Shown here: in pieces, positions 63,702 through 64,000 of the stretch
Numbering within the stretch: the first letter of the stretch is position 1
How the letters are laid out: each line of letters starts with the position of its first letter
Assembly (NCBI GenBank): GCA_960531495.1
Contig: OY482849.1
Span: 1,369,399-1,433,398 of the forward strand
DNA from: Zeus faber
Taxonomy: Eukaryota > Chordata > Actinopteri > Zeiformes > Zeidae
Length of the DNA: 64,000 bases
Direction: 5' to 3'
Notes under the pieces: generated by a model
What the model was told of the DNA's origin: nothing
What the model saw: the letters and a program-made list of their open reading frames with translations, nothing else
The model's database searches: none
Translations under genes and position numbers: made by a program

Positions 63702-64000
63702 CTTCGTCAAATAAGGGGAGTTTTCTACCGCCATGGCTCCTTGTATACCCATTATAATGGAGCTGGTCACGAGCTGTACTCCTTGGGTGGTTTGCTTACC
63801 GCAGTTCTGGTTGGGCCTTGCTTTCATTCTTGAAATACCGTATAGTGCACTGAAGAGGATGGCTGGGTGGTACTGCTTGAGGGAGATTTGCTTGTATAAA
63901 CCTGTCCTATTTGTGTATTTCTTTAGCAAATTGTTAATGTATCTTCCCCAACCAATACTCAATGTCCTCTTTATCTTTTCTAATAGCCATTATTCCTCCC
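63702..64000 (-). other. ERV-C fragment in inverted orientation (continues beyond window)
   Basis: In minus sense it opens near 63995 with MAIRKDKEDIEYWLG and, at about 63785-63702, contains the segment shared with 56114-56197 (GTACAGCTCGTGACCAGCTC; AMAVENSPYLTKE). A splice-donor-like CGGTAAGC occurs at about 63798. Function is unclear: it may be a leader or env N-terminal exon. Confidence 0.45.

Overview
The window looks like teleost fish genomic DNA, possibly ostariophysan, although the species cannot be named from the sequence. The evidence is the repeat mixture: Tc1-like transposons, L2 and Rex1/Babar LINEs, RTE-type LINEs, a DANA/Mermaid-like tRNA-derived SINE, chromodomain Ty3/Gypsy elements and epsilon/gamma-like endogenous retroviruses (ERVs). 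Long simple repeats such as (TA)n, (GT)n and (TTTA)n also fit. I found no intact host gene. Almost every protein-like reading frame is a decayed mobile-element gene.

Layout. 1-6153: ERV-A on the minus strand (RNase H, RT, a PR-RT linker domain, protease, gag, leader, putative 5' LTR). 7169-7560: a separate retroviral LTR/PBS remnant primed by tRNA-Arg. 7.7-12.4 kb: a Rex1 tail, two solo-LTR-like blocks with minisatellites, and a SINE. 12582-26164: ERV-B on the minus strand, nearly full length (truncated 3' LTR, PPT, env, integrase, RNase H, RT, linker, protease, gag, leader, PBS, 5' LTR). An L2 LINE interrupts its RNase H and a Tc1 transposon interrupts its 5' LTR. 26.2-29.5 kb: quiet, non-repetitive-looking DNA. 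29494-33076: internally deleted chromodomain Gypsy copy 1 (minus). 33219-34518: a second Tc1-like transposon. 36.5-40.8 kb: a 100-bp tandem repeat, two LINE fragments and a mariner-like MITE. 42.0-46.5 kb: Rex1, a partner copy of the MITE block, an L2 piece and a SCAN-related (Gmr1-like) Gypsy gag. 49.3-49.8 kb: an LTR with PPT. 50396-54619: Gypsy copy 2 (plus) with both LTRs and TSDs. 54.6-64 kb: ERV-C, rearranged (env on minus, pol on plus), invaded by an L2 and by an RTE LINE that itself carries a SINE piece and a solo LTR.

The most interesting observations are two. First, a paired His-x-Thr / His-x-Ser domain lies between protease and RT in ERV-A and ERV-B, and its C-terminal part survives in ERV-C; it has the signature of 2H phosphoesterases. 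Second, the untranslated leader of ERV-B holds an array of short hairpins whose stems vary in a compensatory way around a conserved 7-nt loop. Target-site duplications read directly from the sequence give a relative insertion order for many of the nested elements. Boundaries of decayed domains are approximate, and family names rest on motif recognition without any database search.
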